DNA from: JAJPKE01 sp052143275
GTDB taxonomy: Bacteria > Chloroflexota > Ktedonobacteria > Ktedonobacterales > JADMIN01
Assembly: GCA_052143275.1 (NCBI GenBank)
Contig: JBKQTH010000202.1
Coordinates: forward strand, 1 to 26,562
Direction: 5' to 3'
Length of the DNA: 26,562 bases
Positions 1-7,237 of the stretch are shown here, one piece after another. The position numbers were made by a program, and so were the translations under genes. Position 1 is the stretch's first letter, and every line of letters begins with the position of its first letter. The notes beneath the pieces are model-generated. The model ran no database searches and was not told the origin of the DNA. It saw nothing but the letters and a program-made list of their open reading frames with translations.

Positions 1-1
1 G

Positions 2-292
2 AGCCGGTGTCCGGTCTGTGGGTGGAAGCAGAAAGTACGCGGGCGTGTCTGGCGCTGTCATCGTCCAGGATGCGCCTTCGTGGGACACCGGGACGTGGTG
101 GGCGCCGTGAACATGCATCCGCTCGCCTTTGGCCGCACCATCGACGTTCCCGCTCACGTCACGTATCAACGGCCCGGTCCCTTGCGGGTCCATCCTCGGA
201 GTGAAGAGCCGGGGACGGTGCAGCCATGCAGCCGGAACGTTGTAGTCGCCCGGACACGGGCCACCAGCCCCGAGCTGGCGTTGTCTTGGTGA
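2..292 (+). CDS. tnpB: RNA-guided endonuclease TnpB, C-terminal part (cut by window start)
   Basis: This is the C-terminal end of a TnpB (IS200/IS605 OrfB) protein, the RNA-guided nuclease related to Cas12. The reading frame is open from base 2 and begins inside the zinc ribbon. CPVC is followed after about 15 residues by a CHRPGC pair, giving the four-cysteine pattern of the family. Next comes GHRDVVGAVN, which matches the last RuvC segment (aspartate followed by A.N). About 45 residues follow before TGA at 290-292, somewhat longer than a minimal TnpB tail. Because the N-terminal RuvC residues lie outside the window, activity cannot be judged. No in-frame stop is seen in the visible part. 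Confidence 0.8.
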   Translation, partial: SRCPVCGWKQKVRGRVWRCHRPGCAFVGHRDVVGAVNMHPLAFGRTIDVPAHVTYQRPGPLRVHPRSEEPGTVQPCSRNVVVARTRATSPELALSW

Positions 293-398
293 GTCGTACC
301 CTCAACCACCGCTCCGATGAGCGGGTCTCCCTGGAGACAGGCTACCGGTGCGATGCTGCCAAGAAGCTCATCCCCTTTAGGGGGATCGAGAGTGTCAC
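250..398 (+). ncRNA. Possible omega RNA (reRNA) scaffold at the IS right end
   Basis: In characterised TnpB elements the omega RNA is transcribed from the 3' end of tnpB through the right end, and its guide is the flanking DNA. Here the region between the TnpB stop and the kinase fragment has the expected position and ends in a hairpin (6-bp stem ATCCCC/GGGGAT, loop TTTAG, 370-386) next to the putative cleavage site at 398. The guide would then be the first 15-20 bases of the kinase fragment from 399. The 5' boundary given is a guess; only the hairpin is directly visible. Confidence 0.35.
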
Positions 399-870
399 GT
401 TTGCGATTCTGCGCTACCGCCTTTACGACATTGACGTCATTATCAACCGGACGCTCGTCTATGGCTCGCTCACGGGTATTCTGGCCGCGGTCTATGTTGG
501 TAGCATCGTGGGCTTACAGGCGCTGGCACGCAATGTCGTGCATCAGGATTCGCCCGTAGCCATCGTGGTCGCAACACTTGTGGTTGCTGGGCTCTTCCAA
601 CCGTTGCGCACCCGCATTCAGGCGAGTGTCGACCGGCGGTTTTACCGCAGTAAGCATGATGCGCAGAAGACACTTGCGGCGTTCAGCGCCGCCTTACGCC
701 AGGAGGTCGATCTGGAGACACTAAAAGATAGTGTCCTGAGTGTCGTTCGCGAGACCTTGCAGCCGGAACATGTTTCGCTTTGGATACGTCCAACGATACC
801 AGGACTGAGATCAACCTTCGATGAACTCCACAGGCAAGGGCAAACGAGCTCTGAACAGACGCCGAACTGA
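399..870 (+). pseudogene. Sensor histidine kinase fragment, beheaded by the IS200/IS605 element
   Basis: The translation from about base 400 reads FAILRYRLYDIDVIINRTLVYG, followed by two hydrophobic stretches (residues about 25-45 and 55-75 of the fragment) and a helical linker with RIQASVDRRFYR. This segment sits just after the N-terminal membrane region in many Chloroflexota sensor kinases. The protein ends at TGA 868-870 after a VSLWIRP segment, without a GAF, HisKA or HATPase domain. The open frame continues upstream to 226, but that part is IS right-end DNA and is not homologous. The normal N-terminal helices are missing at exactly the IS border. It is probably non-functional. A membrane-only protein that naturally ends here is also possible for the C-terminal side. 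Confidence 0.65.
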
Positions 871-911
871 TTGAACGTCAAGTCGGGAGCTCCCAGGCTT
901 TTCTCAGATGC

Positions 912-1007
912 TCACGCCGCCAGTGCCACTGACGGATCAAAGGGCTTGCCCGACTTGAGTTCGCCATAGATGAGATGCAGCAGCTTGCGCATCGGCGCTA
1001 TGCCTGT
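912..1007 (-). pseudogene. IS110-family transposase, C-terminal remnant
   Basis: On the minus strand the last 30 or so codons before the stop at 912-914 read MRKLLHLIYGELKSGKPFDP. This resembles the conserved extreme C-terminus of IS110-family transposases. The open frame extends upstream to 1115, but that portion is antisense to a different IS110 tail and is not meaningful. No catalytic DEDD or serine-containing domain remains. Confidence 0.5.
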
Positions 1008-1019
1008 ATCAAACCGTTC

Positions 1020-1244
1020 CGGACTACGCTCTACCAGTTTGCCTGGCAATCCACCTTCCAGGAAGCTTGAGCGGTAACGTATTACCGGCGCAAACGGAAG
1101 GAAGGCAAGAGTCATAGCATGGCAGTGCGCGCGTTATCCAATGTCTGGGTTCGGATCATCTACGCACTGTGGCGCAAGCAGCGTCCCTACCTAGCCGAGA
1201 CCTTCGTGGCCGCGCAGCATGCCCACTCCGGCCGCGCGGCTTAA
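1020..1244 (+). pseudogene. IS110-family transposase, C-terminal remnant with internal stop
   Basis: Read in frame, this stretch gives LYQFAWQSTFQEA, then TGA at 1068-1070, then TYYRRKRKEGKSHSMAVRAL and a WVRIIYALW segment, ending at TAA 1242-1244. The YYxRKRxEGKxHxxAxRAL pattern is typical of the C-terminal region of IS110/IS116-type transposases. It runs away from the minus-strand IS110 tail at 912-1007, so two different IS110 ends lie back to back. The internal stop and the missing catalytic part make it a relic. Confidence 0.6.
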
Positions 1245-1248
1245 CCCC

Positions 1249-1470
1249 TCACACGTGGGCGGGAACGCGCCGTTGGGCGGCCACTGTACCCAGAATACTC
1301 GCTCCCAGAGCTAGAACGTCGGCAGGCACGAAGAACCTGAACACGCCGATGGGGCTGTCAAACACACCGATGGGGCTGAGACCGACAAGCACGGTCAACA
1401 CGCCGAGCAGGACCGTGCACACCCACAGGAGGACGAGCGCTGGCAGGCTCCGGGCACGGCGGCTCAGCAA
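1249..1470 (-). pseudogene. N-terminal membrane fragment, possibly of a sensor kinase
   Basis: A 73-codon minus-strand frame begins with TTG and lacks a clear ribosome binding site. It has one strong hydrophobic segment (ALVLLWVCTVLLGVLTVLVG) and a second weaker one (DVLALGASILGTVAAQ), followed by RRVPAH. Chloroflexota sensor kinases often have this first-helix, loop, second-helix, RRP.NPIGW order at their N-terminus, and the frame stops exactly where an IS110 relic begins. I read it as a possible N-terminal kinase remnant. It is in the opposite orientation to the C-terminal kinase fragment at 399-870. A short tandem repeat of SPIGVF is visible in the loop. Confidence 0.35.
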
Positions 1471-1601
1471 AGATTATGAACGACTTCCGACCAGTAGTGA
1501 GGCACTCATCTATCTCACGAGCATTCGCTTACTTCTCGCTCGCTTGGCGTGAAACATAGAGGCAGCCTTCTCGCACCGTTTCGGAGAAGAGCAGTCACAA
1601 C

Positions 1602-1630
1602 TTGTATTTGTTTATCCAGCACACTACAAT
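1602..1630 (+). promoter_or_regulatory. Putative sigma70-type promoter for the 1691 gene
   Basis: TTGTAT (1602-1607) and TACAAT (1625-1630) are separated by 17 bases and lie about 60 bases upstream of the GTG start at 1691. The -10 is good and the -35 only moderate. Confidence 0.4.
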
Positions 1631-1690
1631 GGAGGCACCCCTTCACACTCTGGATAGCGACCTACCAGGTTTGAGGAAGGACTTCATCTC

Positions 1691-2317
1691 GTGGTTCCTT
1701 CAGAATTCGTCAGCTTCTTCATCGCGAGCACCGGTGCCGCGGCCGCGCTCGCCGGCCTGCTCTTTGTGGCCGTTTCTCTGGCGCCGGAGCAGATTGTGAC
1801 TCGGCAGGCACCAGTGGAGCGGCAAGCAGTCGCCGGCAGTGCCTTTACTGCTCTGATCAATGCATTCTTCATCTCGCTGGTCGCACTCATCCCGCACTTC
1901 AATTTTGGCACACTCATTGTCCCTTTTAGCTTCGTGTCGCTGCTCACCAGTCTATTCCAGGCTTGGACACTGCTGAGACCATTCAAGAGCTGGCCGAGTT
2001 TTCTCCGGCGATCCGCTATGGTCTTCCTCAGTCTCGGCCTCTACGGCATAGAACTGAGGCAGGGAATAGGCCTGATTACCAATCCCACTCAGGTTGCCTT
2101 CGTGTACGGCATGCTTTTTCTGTTGTTGGGCATCTTTGCCCTCGGCCTTACTCGTGCCTGGGAATTGCTCGGCGCTCAACGCTATGGCCTTGGCGGCTGG
2201 CTCAATCCCTTACGGGATGTGAATGAGCGCGAATCGTTTTCACGTACAGACACTGCTGACTCAACGTCTCGACCTCTGCCAACCGATGACGATGTGCCTC
2301 AATCACAACCTCATTAG
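1691..2317 (+). CDS. Integral membrane protein of unknown function
   Basis: The product is 208 residues, starting at GTG with AGGAAGG about a dozen bases upstream. About five hydrophobic segments are visible: residues roughly 8-28, 52-70, 74-92, 108-126 and 134-154. The C-terminal tail (from about 180) is polar and rich in D, S, T and P, and is probably cytoplasmic or disordered. The opening helix has a small-residue run (STGAAAALAGLLFVAVSLAP) followed by a charged stretch. I recognise no catalytic motif and no named family. It is the first intact gene after the IS graveyard and is preceded by its own putative promoter. The next gene is more than 400 bases away, so it appears to be monocistronic. 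Confidence 0.7.
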   Translation: MVPSEFVSFFIASTGAAAALAGLLFVAVSLAPEQIVTRQAPVERQAVAGSAFTALINAFFISLVALIPHFNFGTLIVPFSFVSLLTSLFQAWTLLRPFKSWPSFLRRSAMVFLSLGLYGIELRQGIGLITNPTQVAFVYGMLFLLLGIFALGLTRAWELLGAQRYGLGGWLNPLRDVNERESFSRTDTADSTSRPLPTDDDVPQSQPH

Positions 2318-2439
2318 GGGTTCGTACCACGTTCGCCTGTGCAGGAGAAGTTAGCACATCGTGTAGCGAAACTTTCGATTTGGCCTACCTCATACGCGCC
2401 GAAAAGAAGCCTTCTCGTACAGTTTCTTAGCGCTACTGC

Positions 2440-2598
2440 TGCGAACGGCCCCTTGCGGTCGCCGTGCTCGGTCCCCGCTTGCCACCGGTCAAGATACCGC
2501 TGAAGCTCAGCCTGCCGCTCTGGATTGATCGGGTCGCCCTATTTCGGTGCTTGCTCTTGTGGTTGCTCCTGCTCACGTTGCCCAGGCTCTTCGCTCAT
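2440..2598 (-). pseudogene. Small acidic protein start interrupted by TAG (possibly pentapeptide-repeat family)
   Basis: On the minus strand an ATG at 2598 has a good ribosome binding site (AGGAGA) and encodes a 19-residue start rich in Q and E. It is stopped by TAG at 2539-2541. The same frame then continues with sense: DPINPERQAELQRYLDRWQA, followed by EHGDRKGPF. I associate the latter stretch, from memory only, with N-termini of Ktedonobacterial pentapeptide-repeat proteins. No pentapeptide repeats follow, because the frame degenerates after about 2440. It is probably a truncated relic; readthrough of the TAG cannot be excluded. Confidence 0.45.
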
Positions 2599-2741
2599 AG
2601 CTGTTCTCCTCGTTCATTTCACGCCGCCTGACTGCTCTATGAACAGTGTACCGAGGATCGACAAGGAGCCATATGGTATCCACCTGCTGTGATACAATGT
2701 CAACCGAACAGCAACTTGATGCTCACCAGAGGAGATAGGGT

Positions 2742-2912
2742 ATGGCGCAGCCCAAAATCTTCGTCAGGCACAGCCACAACGATGACGCCTTCACTGGAAA
2801 ATTGGTGAACGACTTGCGCCAAGCTGGTGCCAACGCTACTCGCCTGAGTAGTTACAATGGAGGGGAGCAATGCAGCAGATCACAGAGAATGACTCGCTCA
2901 TTGACGAAGTAA
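2742..2912 (+). pseudogene. Truncated TIR-domain gene (56 codons)
   Basis: The ATG at 2742 follows GAGGAGATAGGGT. The first 30 codons read MAQPKIFVRHSHNDDAF, then KLVNDLRQAGA, the opening strand and helix of a bacterial TIR domain (compare IFVSHAHEDNGW..FVEALRQTGA in the intact gene at 3287). After residue 34 the similarity vanishes and the frame stops at TAA 2910-2912. The BB-loop and the catalytic glutamate are missing. The sequence therefore holds the beginning of a second TIR gene whose remainder was lost. Its last 43 bases overlap the next small ORF. Confidence 0.65.
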
Positions 2913-3091
2913 TCAAACTCATGTTGGCCGAGTTGACCCGGCGCTCCAAAAGAATACAAAGGAAACTGGAAACTCTTCCGATGAATGACGAACGACGTGG
3001 GCTGTTGTCTGTGATGTTCACGCAGTGGAAAGTGGAGCTAGAGCAAGTGGAGCAGGCACTCGACCTTACCTCAAGGTCAGATCGACCGTGA
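2870..3091 (+). CDS. Small helical protein of unknown function
   Basis: A 73-codon ORF begins at ATG 2870 with GGAGGGG 4-10 bases upstream, a strong ribosome binding site. The product is predicted to be almost all helix, with charged and leucine-rich segments (IKLMLAELTRRSKRIQRKLE and KVELEQVEQALDL), and could form a coiled coil. I recognise no family. It overlaps the end of the truncated TIR frame and lies about 200 bases before the intact TIR-TPR gene. It may be a genuine small gene of the same locus or an internal piece left by the deletion that truncated the TIR gene. Confidence 0.45.
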   Translation: MQQITENDSLIDEVIKLMLAELTRRSKRIQRKLETLPMNDERRGLLSVMFTQWKVELEQVEQALDLTSRSDRP

Positions 3092-3146
3092 TAACGGCAG
3101 ACGTGAGAATTCAGCCGCACTTGCGCTGTGGTGTAGCCTGGGAAGC

Positions 3147-3236
3147 ATGAATCTGACGGAGCGCGTTGCCGAATTGGAAGCCGAAAACGCGGCGCTGCGG
3201 GAACAGGTGCGCGAAAATAGCCTGCAGCTCTCCTGA
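3147..3236 (+). pseudogene. Probable IS66 TnpC N-terminal fragment
   Basis: A 29-codon frame reads NLTERVAELEAENAALREQV and ends at TGA 3234-3236. IS66 TnpC transposases begin with just such a leucine-zipper-like helix before the SKPPSSD motif, which is absent here. GGGAAGC lies upstream of the ATG. Coiled-coil sequence is generic, so the IS66 assignment is tentative. Confidence 0.4.
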
Positions 3237-3286
3237 CGTAGACTATCCTCACCTGCTGCCGTCTTGTCTACTTGGGAGGTAGCCAC

Positions 3287-4459
3287 ATGGCCGAAGCCGA
3301 TGGTATCTTTGTCAGCCATGCCCATGAAGATAACGGGTGGTGTCGCACCTTTGTGGAGGCTCTGCGACAGACTGGGGCCAGCGTCTGGTACGATGAGAAT
3401 AACCTAGGCTACGGGGTCCTAGGGGAGGAAATTGAGCGAGAGATACAGGCACGGCCCATCTTTATCGTCATCCTCTCTCCTGCTTCGGTACGTAAGCCCT
3501 GGGTGCGCCGGGAAATAGAAGCTGCAATAAGCCTGCGCGATGAGAATTCAGATCGAACTATCGTGCTGGTGGCAGCTGAGAAAGCCGAGATCCCCTTATT
3601 TTGGCGGCCATTCACGCGAGTAAGTGGGCCAGGGGATGGTGGGCTCAGTGCGATTGAGGCTGCTAGGCAAGTGATTCAGGCCCTGGGGATTGTGCATGCA
3701 GGGGCAGGGGCATCTGCTGCTACCCCTCCAGCCAGAGAGACGGTAGAAGAGGCCAGGACTCGCGGCGAAGGCCTGATAGCACAGCACCGAGATGAGGAGG
3801 CGCTCTCGGCCTATGAGAAAGCCCTGGCCCTGAATCCTCAGGATGCCGTCGCATGGGCCGGCAAGGGCTATGTGCTACGATTCCTTCAGCGTTATGAGGA
3901 GGCGCTCTTAGCCTACAATCACGCACTTGCCTCGGCTCCCGATGATGCTAAGAATTGGTACCACAAAGGCATTGTTCTGCAGCAGCTAGAGCGCTATGAG
4001 GAGGCACTCGCTGCCTATGAGCAGGCGCTCGCTCTGAATCCTCAGGATGCGACCGTTTGGTACAGCAAGGGTACTGTGTTCTACACTCTCAAGCGCTATG
4101 AGGAAGCACTCGCTGCCTATGAGCAGGCGCTCGCTCTGAATCCTCAGGATGCCGGCGCCTGGAATGGTAAAGGCTATGCCTATTTGGGCTTGGATCGCTA
4201 TGACGATGCTTTGATGAGCATCGAACGGGCACTGGCGCTGGAACCCAACAATGTTGAGTGGTGGGATAGTCAGGGCGAGGTCCTGCTGAAGGCAGCCCGG
4301 TCTGAGGAGGCGCTCTGGGCCTATGAGCGAGCACTGACTCTGGATCCCCATTTTGCCTCTGCCTGGAATGGCAAGATTGGCGTGCTCATGCAGCTTGGTC
4401 GCGTCGCCGAGGCCCAAGAAGTCCATCGCCAGCGGGACGAGGCGCTGGGTCCCCCGTAG
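3287..4459 (+). CDS. TIR-domain protein with tetratricopeptide repeats
   Basis: This is a 390-residue protein. The start is ATG 3287 with GGGAGGT (3274-3280) six bases upstream; a TTG at 3272 is in frame but lies upstream of that site. Residues 5-130 are a TIR domain: IFVSHAHEDNGW (strand A and box 1), ASVWYDENNLGYG (strand B and BB-loop), and PWVRREIEAA with the putative catalytic glutamate E76 in the W.xxE position. Bacterial TIR domains with this glutamate often cleave NAD+ or make cyclic ADP-ribose signals. Residues 152-385 hold about six or seven TPR units with the AW..KG..L..L.RYEEAL.AYE.AL.L.P.D pattern, likely a sensing or partner-binding surface. A defence or cell-suicide role is plausible from the family. 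No dedicated effector or sensor gene lies directly beside it. Adjacent relics of another TIR gene and an IS suggest an eroded defence-type locus. Confidence 0.85.
   Translation: MAEADGIFVSHAHEDNGWCRTFVEALRQTGASVWYDENNLGYGVLGEEIEREIQARPIFIVILSPASVRKPWVRREIEAAISLRDENSDRTIVLVAAEKAEIPLFWRPFTRVSGPGDGGLSAIEAARQVIQALGIVHAGAGASAATPPARETVEEARTRGEGLIAQHRDEEALSAYEKALALNPQDAVAWAGKGYVLRFLQRYEEALLAYNHALASAPDDAKNWYHKGIVLQQLERYEEALAAYEQALALNPQDATVWYSKGTVFYTLKRYEEALAAYEQALALNPQDAGAWNGKGYAYLGLDRYDDALMSIERALALEPNNVEWWDSQGEVLLKAARSEEALWAYERALTLDPHFASAWNGKIGVLMQLGRVAEAQEVHRQRDEALGPP
3991..4152 (+). repeat. Near-identical 60-bp direct repeat inside the TPR coding region
   Basis: Bases 3991-4050 and 4093-4152 match with one difference seen by eye and are offset by 102 bases, exactly one 34-codon TPR unit. 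The other units differ much more from each other, so this points to recent internal duplication or gene conversion. Confidence 0.85.
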
Positions 4460-4905
4460 GGTCAGCGACCCACTTACTGATGTGCTCATAGACAACTCAC
4501 ACTTCGACGCTCCGCGTTTACTACAATGAGGCTGCCTTCTGCCCTGAGCCGCTGATGGCGGCACGGCCCCATTCATGCGGATCTTTCGACAGGTGGGAGA
4601 GGTGCCCCATTGGCCAGGTGGGAGATAAGGAGGGGCCGGACGGCATGTGGAAAGTCTTGTCGACGATTGAATTGGCCTCTAATATGGAGTACTTACTGAG
4701 AGCAGAGAGGAAGATCGAGATGCCTCTTCCGGTTTCGGCTGGCTTGGCCCCCAAGCGGCTGCTCGTCCTCGCCGGCGCGCTCGCGTCGGAGCTTCTGGAG
4801 CCTGCCGCCGAGATAGTCGCGACGGCGCAGGTGCTATGCTGGCGCTGAAGTGTGATGGCAGGACCATCGCCGGCCCGGTCCGCCATCTGGGGAAGGAGTG
4901 ACGGT
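4460..4905 (+). other. 446-base gap without a convincing gene
   Basis: A 97-codon plus-strand frame (4555-4848) exists, but it has no ribosome binding site and no recognisable protein pattern. The segment CAGGTGGGAGA occurs twice about 25 bases apart (near 4590-4625). A 5-bp hairpin GGGTC/GACCC follows the TIR-TPR stop, without a T-run. GGAAGGA just before 4906 is the ribosome binding site of the next gene. Confidence 0.5.
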
Positions 4906-6141
4906 ATGCTCTTCCTGCGAGTCGTGACAACAATCGTCGCGGTACTCCTCATCGCCGTGGTCCTATGGGACGCGTTCGAGACGGCCGTACTGCCGCGGCG
5001 GGTGTCCCGCCGGCTCCGGCTGGCGCGGGTGTATTTCCGCGTCACGTGGCGCCTCTGGTCGACCGTCGCCCGGCGCGTGGAAGCCATCGAACGCCGCGAG
5101 GCGGCGCTGGCGGTCTACGGTCCGCTGGCCCTGTTGGGGCTACTAGCCTTCTGGGTAGTGTTGCTGATCGTCGCCTTCGCCCTGCTCCTGTGGGGGCTCG
5201 GCTCACCGCTCGTAGCCACCGGGTCCACCTCCGCCAGTTTCGGGACCGACCTCTATTTCAGCGGCACCACTTTCCTGACGCTCGGCCTGGGCGACGTGAT
5301 CCCCCAAACCGGTCCCGCACGGGTCGTCACAGTCGTGGAAGTCGGTACGGGCTTCGGCATACTCGCGCTGGTTATCGGCTACCTGCCGGTGCTCTATCAG
5401 GCCTTCTCGCGCCGCGAAGTGCGCATCTCGCTCCTCGACGCTCACGCCGGCTCGCCGCCTACCCCCGGGGCGCTGTTCCTGCGGCATCCGCCCTCCCGCC
5501 GCGCGCGGCGCCTCACCGCCATTCTTGCTGAGTGGGAGAACTGGGCGGCCGAGTTGCTGGAAACCCACCTCTCCTACCCGATCCTGGCCTACTACCGGTC
5601 ACAGCACGAGGACCAGTCGTGGGTGGCGGCGCTGGCGATGATCCTGGACACCTGCGCCCTCGTTCTGGCATGCGCGCAAGGCCAGTTCGCGGACGAGGAG
5701 TTGTCGGAGCAGGCGGCCTTCACCTTCGCCATGGCGCGCCACGCCGCCGTAGACCTGGTTCAGGTCTTCCGCACCTCGTCCCTCGGCCTGAGGCCCAGAG
5801 TGGCCTCGATGGTTGGGCGACTACCGCCGGCCGAGCGCATCCGGCTTCGGGAGACGCTCGCGGCAGTGGGAGCCGCCCCTTCCGGCTCGGGAGAGAAGAG
5901 AGACGGGGTCGAGAGTGCCCAGGGGGTCAATAGCGTGGAGATCAGGCTGGACGAGCTGCGAGCCCTGTACGAACCCTACCTCGATGGGCTGGCGAAGTTC
6001 CTGCTGATGGCACTGCCCCCCTGGGCACCGGAGCCGGGCGCGGTCGACGACTGGCAGACCACTGCCGAAGGCCTCACCGCCCCCTCGATCGCCGAGCTGC
6101 TGTCCCGTGGCCGCACGGCGTCCCCAGAACACGTGAGGTGA
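4906..6141 (+). CDS. Two-helix potassium-channel-like membrane protein
   Basis: The product is 411 residues from ATG 4906, which follows GGAAGGAGTGACGGT; an upstream in-frame ATG at 4852 lacks such a site. Hydrophobic segments lie at residues 5-22, 73-98 (outer helix) and 142-164 (inner helix). Between the last two is a pore loop FSGTTFLTLGLGDVIPQ (119-133). TLGLGD stands where K+ channels usually carry TVGYGD, so the selectivity filter is atypical. The following 245 residues are cytosolic, mostly helical, and carry no RCK (Rossmann) domain; I do not recognise them. The protein belongs to the ion-channel-2 superfamily by topology. Ion selectivity cannot be predicted with confidence from this filter. 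It has no obvious operon partner. Confidence 0.75.
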   Translation: MLFLRVVTTIVAVLLIAVVLWDAFETAVLPRRVSRRLRLARVYFRVTWRLWSTVARRVEAIERREAALAVYGPLALLGLLAFWVVLLIVAFALLLWGLGSPLVATGSTSASFGTDLYFSGTTFLTLGLGDVIPQTGPARVVTVVEVGTGFGILALVIGYLPVLYQAFSRREVRISLLDAHAGSPPTPGALFLRHPPSRRARRLTAILAEWENWAAELLETHLSYPILAYYRSQHEDQSWVAALAMILDTCALVLACAQGQFADEELSEQAAFTFAMARHAAVDLVQVFRTSSLGLRPRVASMVGRLPPAERIRLRETLAAVGAAPSGSGEKRDGVESAQGVNSVEIRLDELRALYEPYLDGLAKFLLMALPPWAPEPGAVDDWQTTAEGLTAPSIAELLSRGRTASPEHVR

Positions 6142-6350
6142 GAAATCGCCAGGAGCGAGCGCTGTAACTCTATCGATCACCTGCCGCCGTACACCTGAAT
6201 CCGCATGGCTACAACCCAGCTCCCTGGTCGTCCCTGTCACAGATGAAGGCTGCTCACATGTTGCGGATCCCATGACAGAGCTTGCTCGATCTGGTAGAAT
6301 GAAGCAAACTTTACTCACCGTCGCGCCGAGCACGGGAGGACTGTACTGCT

Positions 6351-7081
6351 ATGGAACAGACGCAACGAACTGTCGGGATATTCGCTGTCGTGGGCACAGT
6401 CCTGGCTGTGCTTGGCGGCATTACTGGCAACGCGCTGGCCAGCTTTCAGCCGCTTGCGTCCGCCTTGGAGTCTGATGCGTGGTCGTTGCCGCGCTGATCG
6501 GTACCGGCATACATAGGGTCTTTGCACCCCAGGTTCACATTGTTTCACCAGTGAACAATGCATCGTTTCTGGAAGGCCAGTCCATCACCTTTACAGCGGA
6601 GACGCTGTCCGGTAACGGGCTGACCTACGAGTGGGACTTTGACGGTGTAGATTTTGCATATGGTCCACGGGTGAGCTTTACATTTACTACTGACACAATA
6701 GGGGCCGCAAGCTGTTATCCGGATGTGTCCCTCACGGCCACTGATCCTTTCGGGGAGGAAGATCTTGAGGACGTTCAGTTGGTTCTCACGGGACCCGACT
6801 GTAGCGCCGGTACGGGACTGAGGACTATACCGCAAACACCCACTGCCAATCGCCCGGCGAATATCGGGCCGAGAGCAGTACTCTCGTTGCGAACAGCGGC
6901 CAGTCAGGCAGGAGATGCGCCGTTCTTGATACCGCCTGACCAATTATCAGGCACTGCCGCTCGTCAGCGGAACAGTGACACTTCACAGCCTAGCGATACG
7001 GTGGCCGCCCCTGTGGTGCAGACTTCTCTGACCCGTGATAGGATTGTGACTGGAAGCGCATCTCTTGTGAAGGAGACGTGA
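6351..7081 (+). pseudogene. PKD-domain membrane-anchored protein, frame broken near 6478
   Basis: ATG 6351 follows GGGAGGA and encodes 48 codons with one membrane helix (VGIFAVVGTVLAVLGGITG), ending at TGA 6495-6497. The continuing protein is in another frame from GTG 6479: a short hydrophobic segment, then an Ig-like/PKD fold (SPVNNASFLEGQSITFTAE..LTYEWDFDG..TATDPFGEEDLEDVQLVLTG), and a disordered S/T/P-rich tail to TGA 7079-7081. A one-base loss around 6477-6479 would join the two halves into one protein of about 242 residues. Alternatively, GGAG at 6467-6470 could start the second frame independently, giving two overlapping genes. The PKD domain suggests an exported, cell-surface role. Sequencing error is also possible. 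Confidence 0.55.
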
Positions 7082-7237
7082 GCGGCAGGCCTTACCGTAC
7101 ACACTGTATGCGTCATACACCAGACTCTTCTGCGATGCGAAGATCGAGAACTCCGCCTCACTGAAGGGTACCGCCTGTGCCCGTTCACGATCGCACCCTG
7201 GATAACCAGAGCAACGAGAGAGAGGTAGGTAGTGACC

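Larger units (their letters stand above)
2..398 (+). mobile_element. 3' part of an IS200/IS605-family (TnpB-type) insertion sequence
   Basis: Seen: the tail of a TnpB reading frame (to 292), about 100 bases of non-coding sequence, then a short hairpin with ATCCCC/GGGGAT arms (370-386) followed by a TCAC end at 395-398. Immediately after it, an unrelated sensor-kinase reading frame resumes in its middle. A subterminal hairpin close to the right end, downstream of tnpB, is the known layout of IS200/IS605 elements. The left end lies outside the window, so the element's completeness and target motif cannot be judged. The exact right boundary is inferred from where kinase homology starts. Confidence 0.7.

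Noticed and set aside
226..398. N-terminal 58 codons of the long ORF ending at 870
   Set aside because: This part is the non-coding right end of the IS200/IS605 element; only sequence after about 399 resembles a kinase.
3981..4160. CRISPR-like direct repeats
   Set aside because: The repeats are coding TPR units with a 102-bp period, without spacer-like unique sequence or cas genes.
4459..4471. GGGTC/GACCC hairpin as a terminator for the TIR-TPR gene
   Set aside because: Stem of five base pairs with no following T-run; too weak to call.
4555..4848. 97-codon plus-strand ORF before the channel gene
   Set aside because: No ribosome binding site, no recognisable protein pattern, and equally long ORFs occur on the other strand.
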